Position numbers and translations under genes: made by a program. A DNA stretch of 64,000 nucleotides. It comes from Thozetella sp. PMI_491 (Eukaryota; Ascomycota; Sordariomycetes; Chaetosphaeriales; Chaetosphaeriaceae). The DNA lies in assembly GCA_021432635.1 (NCBI GenBank), contig MU270019.1, forward strand, positions 1,113,672 through 1,177,671, written 5' to 3'. Below are positions 33,221 to 44,299 of this stretch, piece by piece (the first letter of the stretch is position 1; every line of letters begins with the position of its first letter). Below the pieces are notes generated by a model. The model searched no databases. It saw only the letters and a list, made by a program, of their open reading frames with translations, and was not told where the DNA came from.

Positions 33221-34021
33221 TCAACATGAGCCCAACATTTCGTACACGCGAGGGACAAGCGTTTCCGCCCAAAGCCGGTATCCTTCCTCGCTCAAGTGGA
33301 CATGATCGACCAAATGTCTCGAGGGGTCTACTGCCTCAGCCGGGGCAAGATAGACAATTCGTACTCTGCTATGTTCCTGGTTGAACTCTGTGGTCAGTCT
33401 TTCGTACTCCGCATTGGCTTGGTCGACCAGGCTATCGGCTACATCCTTCCGGTAAAAGAGCCCCGTCAAGAGTATCTGGGTCTGGACAGGTGAAACCAGG
33501 AGCAGGGATGCCAGCAAGGCTCGCAAGGCGCTGTAATCGCGCTCCCGTAGGCCCTTTTTGGGATGCAGATTGTTTGTGCCTGCTTGCACCACCCAGAGCC
33601 TTACTGTGCGAGCCGAAAGAGCCTCAAGTAGGCTCGGCAGGGGTCGGGCGGAGGCGTCGTCGCCAGCCAGTCGATACGCGATGTTCTCGAACTTGTCGCC
33701 TCCGACACCCGCATTGAAGACATCGCTGCGCCGATGTAATGGGGTATCTGGGTAGACTGTTTGGGCTACCGTGTCTGGAAACATGCAAGTGGACGGCCAT
33801 GGGGCGAGGCTGGGCGACCTGGCCGTCGAGATCATCCGCTCAATCATCGAATCGCCCAGCAGTACAACCACTTCTTTGTGCTCGCTGACCGAAAGTAACG
33901 GGTGGTGTGAGCTACGAGACGTCTCATATGATCGTTCTTTGAGCCGCGCGAAGGGGCGAAGGAGCTCGGTAGCCTGCGCGAGGCTGGCCGGTTTGCTCGG
34001 GTTGGGGTCGGGATTATCCAT
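33221..34021 (-). CDS. SGNH/GDSL hydrolase (acetylhydrolase-like)
   Basis: Intracellular esterase family of 266 residues, single exon. The catalytic blocks are in order: VVVLLGDSMIERM (block I, nucleophile Ser in GDSM), FNAGVGGDKF (block II Gly), WVVQAGTNNLHPKKG (block III Asn in GTNN) and VDHVHLSEEGYRLWA (block V Asp/His). This layout matches the platelet-activating-factor acetylhydrolase beta/gamma type. ATG 34021 (MDNPDPNPSK) was preferred; codons are open up to an ATG at 34075. There is no signal peptide. Its natural substrate is unknown. Confidence 0.88.
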   Translation of the reverse strand: MDNPDPNPSKPASLAQATELLRPFARLKERSYETSRSSHHPLLSVSEHKEVVVLLGDSMIERMISTARSPSLAPWPSTCMFPDTVAQTVYPDTPLHRRSDVFNAGVGGDKFENIAYRLAGDDASARPLPSLLEALSARTVRLWVVQAGTNNLHPKKGLRERDYSALRALLASLLLVSPVQTQILLTGLFYRKDVADSLVDQANAEYERLTTEFNQEHSRVRIVYLAPAEAVDPSRHLVDHVHLSEEGYRLWAETLVPRVYEMLGSC

Positions 34022-34444
34022 GTGCACCTGCGGTTTGTGATTCGAGAAGTGTGGTATGATAGCACAGGACGGCAATTGATGAACAAAGCGGCTCTGGATT
34101 TCCTAGTTGCAGAGCGCGGTATTGTCGCAATAAATGCAGGCAATGCGGCTCCAGTATGCGCAGCTTGCACAGCCCCCGAATGACGCCTTGGCCGGCCGGC
34201 CGCAAGTGACTCACCGGCAATGGTATACCTCTTTCAAGTTAGTGGCATGATTGTTTGAAAACGATGCGATGGGATGTGCTTCATCTCTAGAGCCTGAGAA
34301 ATTGGCTCATCATGTCGGTGTGCAAACTCAAACCTTAAGCTTTCCACCTGAGGATCGAATTGGCCAAGATACGGGCCGGGAAGCAATCGATCCAGTCACC
34401 AAGGTGTTTACAATTATATCCTTTTATTAGGATGCAAAGTTCGT
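34022..34444. other. Intergenic region
   Basis: Promoter side of the SGNH hydrolase. No gene seen. Confidence 0.5.
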
Positions 34445-35463
34445 GTTAAAATAATGGATCTATCTCATCAGCTTCCGCTGGCGGTGCGGCCGTAGAGAGA
34501 TCAATCTCGAAAATATCGGGTGGTGCCTAGCTCCTATCCAGTGCTGAGCTGCCTCACGAAGGCTCCACTAGCAAACGAGCCTATTCTTGTTCGACCCTGG
34601 TAGTAGTCGTAATCCCAGGCTGGTAAGTCCATATTCACGACTAGGTCTCTAAAGGCCCTGCATCTGCTGCATCACTCCGAAATCTCCAAGCTAGATAAAA
34701 AGCCCATAATTAGCACGCACTATTGGAAAGATTCATGTCGAAATGAACAACGTCCTTGCTAAGGATGCCAAGGCCAAGAACTGAGACTGTTTCATCGACA
34801 CCGTCATCTCTCTCGTCAAAAGCCTGCCGCAAGCTCGGCAGATGCGCTATGGCAATGATGATTTTGAACAGGCACGATGCCATGATCAAGAGCGCCTTGT
34901 TGCTGAATCATGTTATTGCAGCTGTGTTTGTGTGCCACCTGGTGATCCGGGTTGTTGAATATAGCCTCGTCGATCGCCGCCTGCCTTAATCGGTTCATTT
35001 GTCCTAATCCAAACCTCCAGAGAGCCCGTGCGAAAGATACTCCAAAATCAACAATCCTTCGGCATCGTTCGCATCGCTTGGATTCTACTCTCAAGCTTTT
35101 GGGATGGCGTCTACCAGACGCGGTTGCTTTGGCGCGGACTCCTCCTCGGAGTTGGCTATGGTTGTTACAATCGGTTTCTCATAGTGATATTGCCGGCCAA
35201 CTTCCATGTCCTTAGCCTCGTCGCCTCCGTGCTCCGCACTGGGGGAGGTGACTTTGTATCTGCTTTTCAGCCCTCCCCATTTTCCTAGCTTAGGAATCTT
35301 CAAAGTCTTGTAATACCCCGCTCTCTTTTCATGGTCGAGCAGATCGTTCCCTCCATGGAGTAATTAAAACCTATCCTGCTGTGTCTGTCTTCATGAAGCA
35401 GCTCATCGCGAAGACGCTGCTCGTCGGTGCCGGCCGAGCCGAGGAGGCTGTCTGAATCGGCCA
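34445..35463 (-). pseudogene. Unidentified decayed gene, minus strand
   Basis: Coding-like islands appear in different frames along one strand. Near 35463 a frame starts MADSDSLLGSAGTDEQRLRD. Another frame then carries NDLLDHEKRAGYYKTLKIPK and GKWGGLKSRYKVTSPSAEHG up to a stop near 35091. Further on are DDGVDETVSVLGLGILSKDV, then LVVNMDLPAWDYDYYQGRTR and SFASGAFVRQLSTG, and in yet another frame PDIFEIDLSTAAPPAEADEI ending in a stop at 34447-34445. The composition is protein-like, but no set of GT..AG introns I tried restores one frame, and stops lie between the islands. I do not recognise the family. It could instead be an intact gene with unusual introns. Confidence 0.35.
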
Positions 35464-36413
35464 TTCTGCTGTTTGGTTGTGCGCCTCTTCGGGCAGTTCT
35501 CACCGTGTCGCGTGGCCGTGGCCAAGCAACATGAACCTTTAGCGGGGAAACTGCCATATTGTACCAAAAATGTATACCAGAGCTCGAATGGGATCGAGTT
35601 TCCATGATTTATGCAGTTGCATGCATGTAAGCGATACCCAACAATGAACCCACCGTCACGGGTCACCGCATCCGGCTAAGGCCAGGAATTGACAAGAAAC
35701 TCGGTGTGTCAGGATCAAGAACCAATAGGGCGCAGAAAGACATTCATTTGCTTATTCCTATCCTTCCCGACCGACGGGCAGCCGCCTGTCGTTGTTGAAG
35801 AGCCAATTTAGCGTCGTCAGCTGCTGGAGGACCAGCTGGACGGCCTCTGGCATAGTGGCTTAGATACAGGTGGATCTAACCCTAACCCGCTAAACCAATC
35901 AACGAATCCCGACCCCGGGCTCAGCATTGCTCAGTCGCCTTAATTAAAACTCAAAGTTCAACGTCGAGTCCCATGCATCACTTTGCAGCCTCGAAACATC
36001 GAAGGCTCAAGCCAAGACACCGGTTGTACAGCGGCCATAAAGACCATACCTAGCAACTCCTATGATATCCACGCCCGCATCTAGCTAGACTGGGACGCTA
36101 CATTCCTTCTATTATCGCTGCTGAATTGAATGTTCTTTGTGCGCGCATTGTTGACACGCAACGGCCTCTTCCCAAAGACCACAGCAGCACCGAGAGCAAT
36201 TTTCCTTCGACAGATAGCCTCCCTCACCACATTTAGAAAAAAAGATCGTCCTCTGTTCACTTCCTTCTCCAGTAAGATTTTCTCCTTCCCTCCAGCCTCT
36301 GCCAGGTGGCATCACGACGGTATATCGCAAAAGACGATCTGACCTAGAAATCGCATCTGACCCAGGCGGCACTAGAAAAACCTCAGCAAGAACCAGCCAC
36401 CAGCAGCACCGCC
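35464..36413. promoter_or_regulatory. Promoter and leader region of the DEAD-box gene
   Basis: Contains AACCCTAACCC at 35878-35888, identical to the 11 bases at 2104-2114. From about 36.2 kb the sequence becomes T/C-rich (TTCACTTCCTTCTCC, TTTTCTCCTTCCCTCC), typical of a fungal leader. The start context is CACCGCCATGG. Confidence 0.5.
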
Positions 36414-38017
36414 ATGGCTGCCCCTCCGCCTTCCACCACGGTGCCATATGCACAGATGGCCGGGCGCCTGCAGCCTCAGCTCTTGAAGGCCCTTGACACC
36501 TTGGGCTATGCCAACATGACCCCCGTCCAGCAGAAAGTGCTATCTGAGCTCAAAACGTTCAAGGACGACTGCCTTGTGCAGGCCAAGACTGGAACTGGAA
36601 AGACCATCGCGTTCCTCCTGCCCACCCTCCATACCCTACTTACTAGCCCTCGGAAGCTAGCTCCGGGCAAGGTTGCCGTGCTTGTCATCGCCCCGACGCG
36701 TGAGCTGGCCCAGCAGATTGCTGCCGAGTGCGACAAGCTCACGCAATTCTGCAAGCCACCGCTCGAGTGCCATCTTGCCTTTGGCGGAAGCAACAAGAAG
36801 TCGCATATGAATAGGTTCATGAAGGGCAAGCCCTCCATCCTCGTGGCCACCCCCGGCAGGCTACTGGACTATCTGCAGGAGGATGAGGTGCGCGTCAAGT
36901 TTAGCGACATGCGCTCCCTCATTCTCGACGAAGCGGACACGATGCTCGACCAGGGCTTCCTGGAAAGCATCCTCAAGATCCTCACCTTGCTTCCCCAGAA
37001 GCAGGAAGCCAAGTGGCAGGGCATGTGCTTCAGTGCAACCATGCCCGCAAAGATTCACAAAGTCTTGCACAACGTGCTGAACCCCGGCTACCCGCATCTG
37101 TCGACGGTTGACGAGAATGAGACACCTACTATCGATAGCGTTCCGCAGTTTCTGATATCTGTGCCCGGTGTTGAAGATGTGATTCCAACGCTACACACGC
37201 TGCTCGCGTGCGAGGAGGCCGACAATAAGAATCTCAAAGCTGTCGTCTTCAGCAGCACGGCCCGAAACGCAGGCCTTCTGTACCAGCTGTTTGAGCTGAA
37301 CGGCGTTTCCCCCGGGAGGCTTCCCCTCTTCCAGATGCACTCGCGCATGAGCCAAGCTGCGCGCAACAAGATGGTCGACACGTACAAAAATGCCGACAGA
37401 GGTCTTCTGTTCGCCTCTGATGTCGTGGGCCGCGGTATGGATTTCCCTGACGTGGGCCTGGTTGTCCAGATTGGTTTGCCCATCAACAAGGAGCAGTATA
37501 TTCACCGTGTGGGACGGACAGGACGTGCCGGCAAGACAGGTCGCGCCACCGTGATCATGACGCCGGAGGAGGTGCCATTTGTCCGAATCCACAAAGAGTT
37601 TCCTATTCAAGAAACGACTTTGTAAGTATACATGTCACTTGGCAGTTTCTCTTTTCTACCCGAAGTCATGCAAATTGCTTACGTTGCTCTAGGAACCATC
37701 CCAAGGCCTCCTCTTTCCCCTCAGCCCAGATCATCAAGCAGGCATTTGCCAAGATTCCGGACCAGTCCAAGGGCCAAGCCTATGCTGCATATCTCGGGTT
37801 CATGAAAGGCCAGAATAAGATCACCAAGCTTAACTCGGCTAGTCTCGTCCAGCTCGCAAACCGGTTCTCGGCCTCCATGGGTTGCGCAGAACCTCCCGAG
37901 CTGGAGGCGTCCACCATTGGCAAGATGGGGCTTAAGGGTGTGCCTGGGCTGCGGAAGCGGCCCAAGGCCACGGCTCCCATGGCCGAGGATGGAGCTCCGC
38001 GTAAGAGAAGGAGATAG
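36414..38017 (+). CDS. DEAD-box ATP-dependent RNA helicase (Mss116-like)
   Basis: Unwinds or remodels RNA using ATP. Two exons (36414-37621 and 37693-38017; GTAAGT..CTAG) give 510 residues. Motifs in order: Q motif region (LDTLGYANMTPVQQ), motif I AKTGTGKT (57-64), PTRELA (94-99), TPGRLL (146-151), DEAD (172-175), SAT (207-209), DVVGRGMDFPDV and HRVGRTGR (364-371). The C-terminal extension ends in a basic KRRR. The sequence between motifs and the YIHRVGRTGRAGKTG block fit the Mss116/Has1 branch. The N-terminus MAAPPPSTTVPYAQM has no obvious mitochondrial presequence, so nuclear or cytosolic action is possible; this differs from classic mitochondrial Mss116. Confidence 0.93.
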
Positions 38018-38408
38018 ACGCGAACCGCTCGGAGTTGCGGCAAGATTATCGTTCAGCTATTGGATGGGCAGCGATAGAGAAGATACGGGGCTACCTACTG
38101 GCGCCAGGTGATCACTCCTTGGCGGTGGCACGACAACAGGCGTATAGGCGCAACTCGGCCGGATTTCCCGGGTCACTAGGGTAGAACGAGGTTGAGACGA
38201 ACTGTAGGGCGCCACTGCGAATGCAGAGGGGTACACGGGAAGGGATAGAGGCATACGTATACAATATAGAGCCGGCAACCATGGCAGGAATACTGAGAAC
38301 CTTTAGACCTCGCACGAGCCTAATGACCCCCAACCGCAGATGTCTATCCGGCGCCAGTACATGGAATCGGTGCCGATATTCCGGTATTGCGAGGCACCGA
38401 CGGGATTG

Positions 38409-38430
38409 CGGTTCTTGGTGCCAAGAACCG
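38409..38430. promoter_or_regulatory. Perfect 10-2-10 inverted repeat
   Basis: CGGTTCTTGG-TG-CCAAGAACCG. The outer triplets form CGG-N16-CCG. A third partial copy, CCAAGAAC, follows at about 38434-38441. It lies about 680 bases upstream of the xylanase ATG. Confidence 0.6.
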
Positions 38431-38674
38431 TTTCCAAGAACTGAGCTCCGCCGGGGCTTGTCTACTATGGGGACCCCAGGTCTTGGGACCTTGGGAGTAT
38501 GTGGCCACTCCACCCTCCCGCCAGCCCCTGAACATCCCGCGCCGCATCCGGTAAACGATTTGGCCCGTCGAGCCCTTGGGCGTTGCATTTTACTATGGCA
38601 TCTGATCCCACTTCTGTCGACCGCCGGGCTTGGTGCACACAAGCAAATGAACGACACACTTAACCGTTGTCAGC

Positions 38675-38680
38675 GGCTAA
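38675..38680 (+). promoter_or_regulatory. XlnR/Xyr1-type motif GGCTAA
   Basis: GGCTAA matches the core site of the xylanase activator XlnR/Xyr1 and lies about 430 bases before the xylanase start. The occurrence is seen; function is inferred from the family. Confidence 0.45.
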
Positions 38681-38796
38681 TAGCGATTTCGGGGGAACCA
38701 GTGCCGCTCTCCAGGCGCGGGATGAGACGAGAGTGTGGGGTCTCCACGATCTACGGGGGCCCTCTGCCTGTCGCCGACGTAGATACCGAGTTCACA

Positions 38797-38802
38797 TTAG
38801 CC
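38797..38802 (-). promoter_or_regulatory. XlnR/Xyr1-type motif GGCTAA (minus strand)
   Basis: TTAGCC on the plus strand is GGCTAA on the minus strand, about 310 bases before the xylanase start and opposite in direction to the site at 38675. Confidence 0.45.
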
Positions 38803-39108
38803 GAATATTAGATCGAAGCCATCCCCTGCGGAGACGCACAGAGCGGGAGTGACACGCGGGAGGAGACGCGCCCTCACTGCTTAGATTCTGTAACTCCACC
38901 AATCCACGGCGTCGAAGCCATGTCTGCCGCTGCCTACATGCTGCCTTTACCCTAAAGATGATGAGGGCCTTATTTAATCGCGCCGCGCCTCCTGGCTCCC
39001 TGGCTCCTGCGCCTCGGGTTTGATGCTCAAGTCGCGCAACGCTTCCCAGGTCGTTCTGCACCGGCCCACGCTCGCAGCCTCACGAACTCCTCCGCACGGC
39101 CCGTCGAC

Positions 39109-40239
39109 ATGAAGTTTAGCACTCTGCTCGCCCTGGCGCCCCTGGTGGCGGCCGCCCCCAGCGCCGAGGTGGTCCCTCGCCAGGCCGACAAGAGCATCGA
39201 CGCCCTCATCAAGGCCAAGGGCAAGCTGTACTTTGGCACCTGCGCGGACCAGAACCGGCTGACGGCTGGCAAGAACGCGGCCATCATCGACGCCAACTTT
39301 GGCCAGGTGACGCCCGAGAACAGCATGAAGTGGGAGAGCACCGAGCGCACGCAGGGCACCTTCAACATGGCCGGCGCCGACTACCTCGTGAACTGGGCCG
39401 TCGAGCACAACAAGACGGTCCGCGGCCACACCTTCCTGTGGCACTCGCAGCTCGCCGGCTGGGTCAGCGGCCTCAAGGACAAGGCGGCCCTGCAGAAGGC
39501 TCTGGAGAACCACATCACCACCATCATGACCCGCTACAAGGGCAAGGTCCGCGGCTATGTAAGTCCACGAGCCACCCGAGGCCTTTTAATCTCCTACAGA
39601 GAAACGGCGCTGACAGGACCCTTGCTAGGATGTCGCCAACGAGATCTTCAACGAGGACGGGTCGCTCCGCAGCTCGCCCTTTTCAAACGTGCTGGGCGAG
39701 GACATGGTCAAGATCGCCTTCAACGCCGCGCGTGCCGCGGATCCGGATGCAGTGCTGTACATCAACGACTACAACCTGGACTCGCCGACGGCCGCCAAGC
39801 TCACCAACGGCATGGTTGCGCACGTCAAGAAGTGGCTTGCAGCCGGCGTGCCCATTGACGGCATCGGCACGCAGGGCCACATCAGCGCCGGCGGCGGCAA
39901 CAACTTGGCCAAGGCGATCCAGGCCCTCGCCGACGCCGGTGTCAAGGAGGTCGCCGTGACGGAGCTCGACATCCAGGGCAACAACGCCGCCGACTACGCC
40001 ACCATCACCAAGGGCTGCCTGGCCGTGAAGCAGTGCGTCGGTATCACCGTCTGGGGTGTTCGTGATCCAGTGAGTGCCAAATATTTGCAGACAGAATTCG
40101 TGGAATTTGTGCTAGAAAAGAACGCGGCACTGACCTGTATATGTAGGACTCGTGGCGCCCTTCTGGCAACCCGCTGCTCTTCGACAGCTCCTACGCGCCC
40201 AAGGCCGCGTACACCTCCATCGTTCAGGCCCTCTCATAG
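39109..40239 (+). CDS. Secreted GH10 endo-1,4-beta-xylanase
   Basis: Extracellular enzyme cleaving xylan. Three exons (39109-39558, 39629-40069, 40147-40239; introns GTAAGT..CTAG and GTGAGT..GTAG) give 327 residues. The signal peptide [17 protein letters not shown] is followed by a short propeptide-like stretch ending VVPR. GH10 signatures: [19 protein letters not shown], acid/base Glu155 in [11 protein letters not shown] (at the first exon junction), [16 protein letters not shown], nucleophile Glu262 in VTELDIQG, and WGVRDPDSWRP. There is no carbohydrate-binding module. Upstream GGCTAA and CreA-like motifs fit induction by xylose and glucose repression. Confidence 0.97.
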
Positions 40240-40852
40240 AATGGCCACGGGCATGGCGAAGCGGAAAGGTTCAAGGACGAATCGAGATGATCAATTTCGT
40301 ACTAGGCGCTCTCCTTGGTCCGACATTTTATCCTGTACCTTAGCGCACATGCACAAATGCGACTCTGCTGTCCATACAGCTAATTGACTCATCAAATATT
40401 TAATTGTGCTTCTTTAAGTGCTAACCGATGCTGGTTTGAAGATCAAAACAACGGTATATCAGAGTTCCATAGCAGTCATGTTCCAAACCTGTTCGGCGTT
40501 TTGTACACTTCGAAGAATCAGCTCAGTTCAGAGTGGACCAAGTAGATTCGGGTTATAATGGCTCTTGACCCCTGCAGGAAGCACAAAGCTTGCGGACACA
40601 CTTGGTAGAATGAATAATAGGATTCAAGCGACCCAATCAAGGGTCTTCAATATAAGGCTACGTCAATCAAGATGCATGTATGATGGATATCATATGCCCA
40701 CGTAGATCCGTCCCATGCAATACGAAATGCTTTTTAAAGCGCCGTGCCGTCTAAAGCAGCCAAAAATGACAACACCACGCTCAACGCCGACCCAATGCTA
40801 AACCGAATGGCCTTGTTCTCCAAGTAGAACAACCACAGCTACCCGCGGGGAA
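40240..40852. other. Convergent intergenic region
   Basis: AT-richer 3' flank between xylanase (+) and the lactonase-like gene (-). No gene seen. Confidence 0.5.
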
Positions 40853-42112
40853 TCAAAGGAAGATCTGCTGCACAAACTGGGGGCCATTGGTGGTGCCCGC
40901 CGGCGCAAAGACATCCAGCGCTACCGACGCAGCCGGCTGAGGGCTGAGGGCGCCGCTGGCATCCCGGGTGAAGGCCAGCAGGCCCGACGCGCCGCCCTGG
41001 TTGGTTGCGAAGAGGGTGCTTGAGAAAGCGTCCAGGCCGAGTGAGAACATGCGAGGGATCAGGCCGCCGGAGCTGACCGTGTCACGGAACTCGAGGGTGA
41101 TGTCACCGCCGGCGCCCTGTACCACGGCGAAGTGGGCAAGGCTATCGGTGGCGTTGCCGGTGAGCCGGTTGCTGACGTAGATGTCCTTGCCGTCAGGGGT
41201 GATCTGGATCTCGCCCGCTGAGGCAGTCGTGGAGTTGGCAGGCCCGAAGAGAGCCAGATTGCCGAAGCTGCTGATTTCCTGCGTCGGGGTGAAGTTGATA
41301 GTGTTGTCGACGTAGTCAAGCTTGTAGACCTGGATAAGGCTGAGGATCTCTTGCAGGAGGATGTAGTGGGTGGCCTTGTCCGCGCCAGGGGGGAAGAAGG
41401 CAGCGTGGCGCGGACCGGCGCCAGCCTTGGGCACCTTGATGCTGTTGGTTAACTCGAACTTGTCGTCCAAGGAGTCGACCACGAGCACACGGTCGGTGCC
41501 AAGGTCATTGGCGACAAAGAACCGGCCCGACGGATCCAGCAGGATCTGGTGAGGGTGCGGGGCGGCCTGGCGGTCCGTGACAGGTCCAACATCCGTCGGC
41601 ACGGCGATGGTCTTGAGCAGCTTCAGGGTGCCGTCCGGACTGGAAACGTCCCAGAAGTCCAGGGTGCTGTTGCCAAAGGCCGCACCGGCCATGCGGGTCC
41701 GGTCCTTGTTAAACTCGAGGAAGACCACGCCGGTTGAGCCGGCGGCGTCCTGGACCTTGGTGATCTGCTTGGTCTGGGCGTCGATGTTGAAGAGGCGGGT
41801 GTTGCCGCTGTTCTCGTCGACGGCGTATAGCTGCGTCGAGTTGGGCCGGAAGAGCTGCCACGAGGCCGAGGTGCCGGCTTCGGTGTTGTTGGCGATCGTG
41901 GTGAACTTGGTGCCGTCGAACTCGACGAGGCTGATCAAGCCGGTAGGACCGCCGCCGACCAAGAGCGTAGCCACGCCCGCGGCCTGTGCCGGGGGGACTG
42001 GCCCACAGTCGTCCATAGCGGGGGGAGCCTCGTCGTACTTTTGCAGGCGCGGGATGGTGCCAGCGGATACACCAAGCGCAGCACCGAGGACGGCGATCTT
42101 TGTTACCAACAT
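40853..42112 (-). CDS. Secreted seven-bladed beta-propeller lactonase-like protein
   Basis: Single-exon protein of 419 residues in the 6-phosphogluconolactonase/carboxy-cis,cis-muconate cyclase propeller family (PF10282 type). The signal peptide MLVTKIAVLGAALGVSAG indicates export, so a role in the cytosolic pentose phosphate pathway is unlikely; an extracellular lactone or aromatic substrate is more plausible. Family features: repeated blade patterns (ISLVEFDGTKFTTI, LYAVDENSGNTRLFNID), APHPHQILLDPSGRFFVAND, GPRHAAFFPPG, EIQITPDGKDIYVSNRL, and the C-terminal TNGPQFVQQI. It sits among other secreted hydrolases (xylanase, two peptidases). Confidence 0.85.
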   Translation of the reverse strand: MLVTKIAVLGAALGVSAGTIPRLQKYDEAPPAMDDCGPVPPAQAAGVATLLVGGGPTGLISLVEFDGTKFTTIANNTEAGTSASWQLFRPNSTQLYAVDENSGNTRLFNIDAQTKQITKVQDAAGSTGVVFLEFNKDRTRMAGAAFGNSTLDFWDVSSPDGTLKLLKTIAVPTDVGPVTDRQAAPHPHQILLDPSGRFFVANDLGTDRVLVVDSLDDKFELTNSIKVPKAGAGPRHAAFFPPGADKATHYILLQEILSLIQVYKLDYVDNTINFTPTQEISSFGNLALFGPANSTTASAGEIQITPDGKDIYVSNRLTGNATDSLAHFAVVQGAGGDITLEFRDTVSSGGLIPRMFSLGLDAFSSTLFATNQGGASGLLAFTRDASGALSPQPAASVALDVFAPAGTTNGPQFVQQIFL

Positions 42113-44299
42113 TGTGAGTGATCTGAAGGCGGTGGGGAAGGGGAATGGATGAAGATGGGGTGAGTTCGGAGAGTGGTACCAGGGAAGGCCTTTTGTGCTG
42201 CGACACGTAGTTGAGCTTATTTGAAGATCGGAGGCCCGAATGGGGCTTTAATATAGCTATATCCAGGGAGAGACGGATCCCGGGGACGGACGGCTGCACG
42301 TTCACAGGGATCGACAGGCAAATGAGGGCGATGAAGCACCTTGGTTGCTTGGCACGGCATCCGGGATAAAGCGCCACTGACAATGGGACGTTGGGCTGTG
42401 CATCAGCGCTACAAAAAGGGGGCAATGAATGGCTATGGCCAGGTGAGAGGAGGAACACAGTCAGATTTTGTGCGATCGACAGGGGCAAGTCAAGGTTACG
42501 CCGGCGATTCGATTGCTCAGGAAGGGCTGTCCCCCGCCTCCCCCACAAGGAAGGAAACGACGCAGGACATAGGCAGGTGAATCCACTCTAGGCGCAGGTG
42601 AGTCGGCCAAAAGCCAGCGAGGTTTGGGCAAATCGTAGCCGTGTCCTAGCGCGGCGATAGGCTGCGGGGGGTTCGCCATTGCCCCTCTGGGCGAATCGGT
42701 GCCAATCGATGGCCCGGAAGGAAGGAAGCTGAGACGATCAAACAGGCGGCCGCATCGCTGTTCGGATGGGCGCGTGCCCGGCTCGGCCAATCGATCCCAT
42801 CATGCTCCGCCTTTACAGGGTACAAACGGGGCCGTCCAAGATAGACTTTCCCGGGGGTTTGCCAACTCGCGCACAACGTTTCAGCGCAACCTTCTTTCGG
42901 TGTCTTTAACGGTGCTGCGTACAATTAAGGGCAACGCCCGATCCAAGCAGAAGCCAACCAGCGAAGGCCCCCTCCTGATTCTTAATTGCTGCTGCTACCT
43001 TGACTAGCGACCGCAGCTAAGTTACTTTTTCTTCTTTCTTAACGCCAAGATAGGGAGCAGCACCCGGGCCTAACGCGCCACCATTTGCCTAGTTCGACCT
43101 CCTTCCATGCAGGCCTCAGACAAAGTGTCCGAGTGAAGCACCGAGCACTACAGAGCACAGGATCTAATGTAACACGCGCTTCGGTCTCTACAGCCTAGGT
43201 ATCGTGTAAACGTCCGAAGCGGGCAGGCTGTAGTCAGTCATTCCGCCGACACGCGGGGCTCCGAGCCCAGGGGCAGCGTTTCGTTTCGCCAATTTAAACT
43301 ACAGAATCCTTGGGCTTCCTGCCATGCTCCGTAAATCAGGAAACAATCGGGCATGGGCCAACAGAGGTGGGGTGCAGCACTATGTCTAAATCGCGATACA
43401 GGGAGGGATTATCCTCAGATAAGCGGCGGTGCTTAGTTGGGGCTGAGGCCTGATTCTATTTCCTATTAACCCCCCTATTTCGGCATTCTCACTCTATTTG
43501 GTCTGCCGCCTCTCTTATCCCGGCTCACCTTACTTGTTCCCGTCCAGTAGAGTCACAGGGCCACACAGGCATGGTTGGCACCTGTGCGGCATAGCCTTCT
43601 CTGCTGAGCTCAACAGAGATAAACTGTATAGAGACACGACTAATATCATGCAGCTCGGATCGTGCACTGGCGGGGAACTAGGGGAGCTATAAAAGTAATG
43701 CCTGTTCATCGTCACCCACAGAGGAATACGTTGTCCGTTGTGGTAGATACCAACTCCATTTAGGCCATTTGCCCTAGAACCAATAGTGCGAGCTGCATAC
43801 TTAATAACATACATGCCATGGCTAGGATCTGGCTAAATTAGATTGCGTCGCGGCATCACAGGTATACAAGTCTACTTAAGTAGCTAGTTAATGTGTAATG
43901 TCCAGTTAGTGATGGCCGAAGCGGATTGGTTGGAACGCCCGCGTCTTCTTCTCTTTGGTTGGGCGCCAAAATGCTCTTCCTCAAGCTCGAGCGGCGGGGG
44001 CTCTTGTGCTTCGGGTCTCTCCAGCACAGCACGTGAGAGGCTGTAGTCTGCCTTGCCTGCTGCATATTTTGAAGTTTCGACCAACTTGCCCCAAAATCCA
44101 TGTCGTCTCTCGCACCTCCATCCCTTTCTCGATCACCGTCTCCAAACACCCCCAGCGATATCCGCCTGAACGGCCATTGCACACGGTTCACCAGTACTAG
44201 GCGCGCCAAGTGTTGCCAGGGGCATATCTAGCCCGACGTAGCAGCTAGCTCAATTCAACAGACGACCACGTACGCCCAACCGCTGCCCCTCGGCCAAAT
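42113..44299. other. Divergent intergenic region with a possible coding remnant
   Basis: About 2.2 kb between the lactonase-like gene (-) and the 704-residue gene (+). On the minus strand 44110-43884 an open stretch reads GFWGKLVETSKYAAGKADYS, then LSRAVLERPEAQEP and AQPKRRRRGR, ending at a stop. It looks protein-like, but a stop lies just upstream (near 44130) and no start or splice partner is evident, so it may be a fragment of a lost gene. Nothing else is visible. Confidence 0.35.

Larger units (their letters stand above)
38018..39108. other. Xylanase upstream region
   Basis: About 1.1 kb between the helicase and the xylanase. It holds a perfect palindrome, two GGCTAA motifs, SYGGRG-type CreA-like sites (CCGGGG at 38451-38456, GTGGGG at 38735-38740) and a TATA-like TATTTAA at about 38971. 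An overlapping 196-codon open frame (38221-38811) lacks coding character. Confidence 0.5.

Noticed and set aside
38221-38811. 196-codon open frame upstream of the xylanase
   Set aside because: Composition unlike a protein and it overlaps the apparent promoter elements.
43884-44110. Protein-like minus-strand stretch as a gene
   Set aside because: A stop lies just upstream and no start codon or splice partner was found; kept only as a possible remnant.
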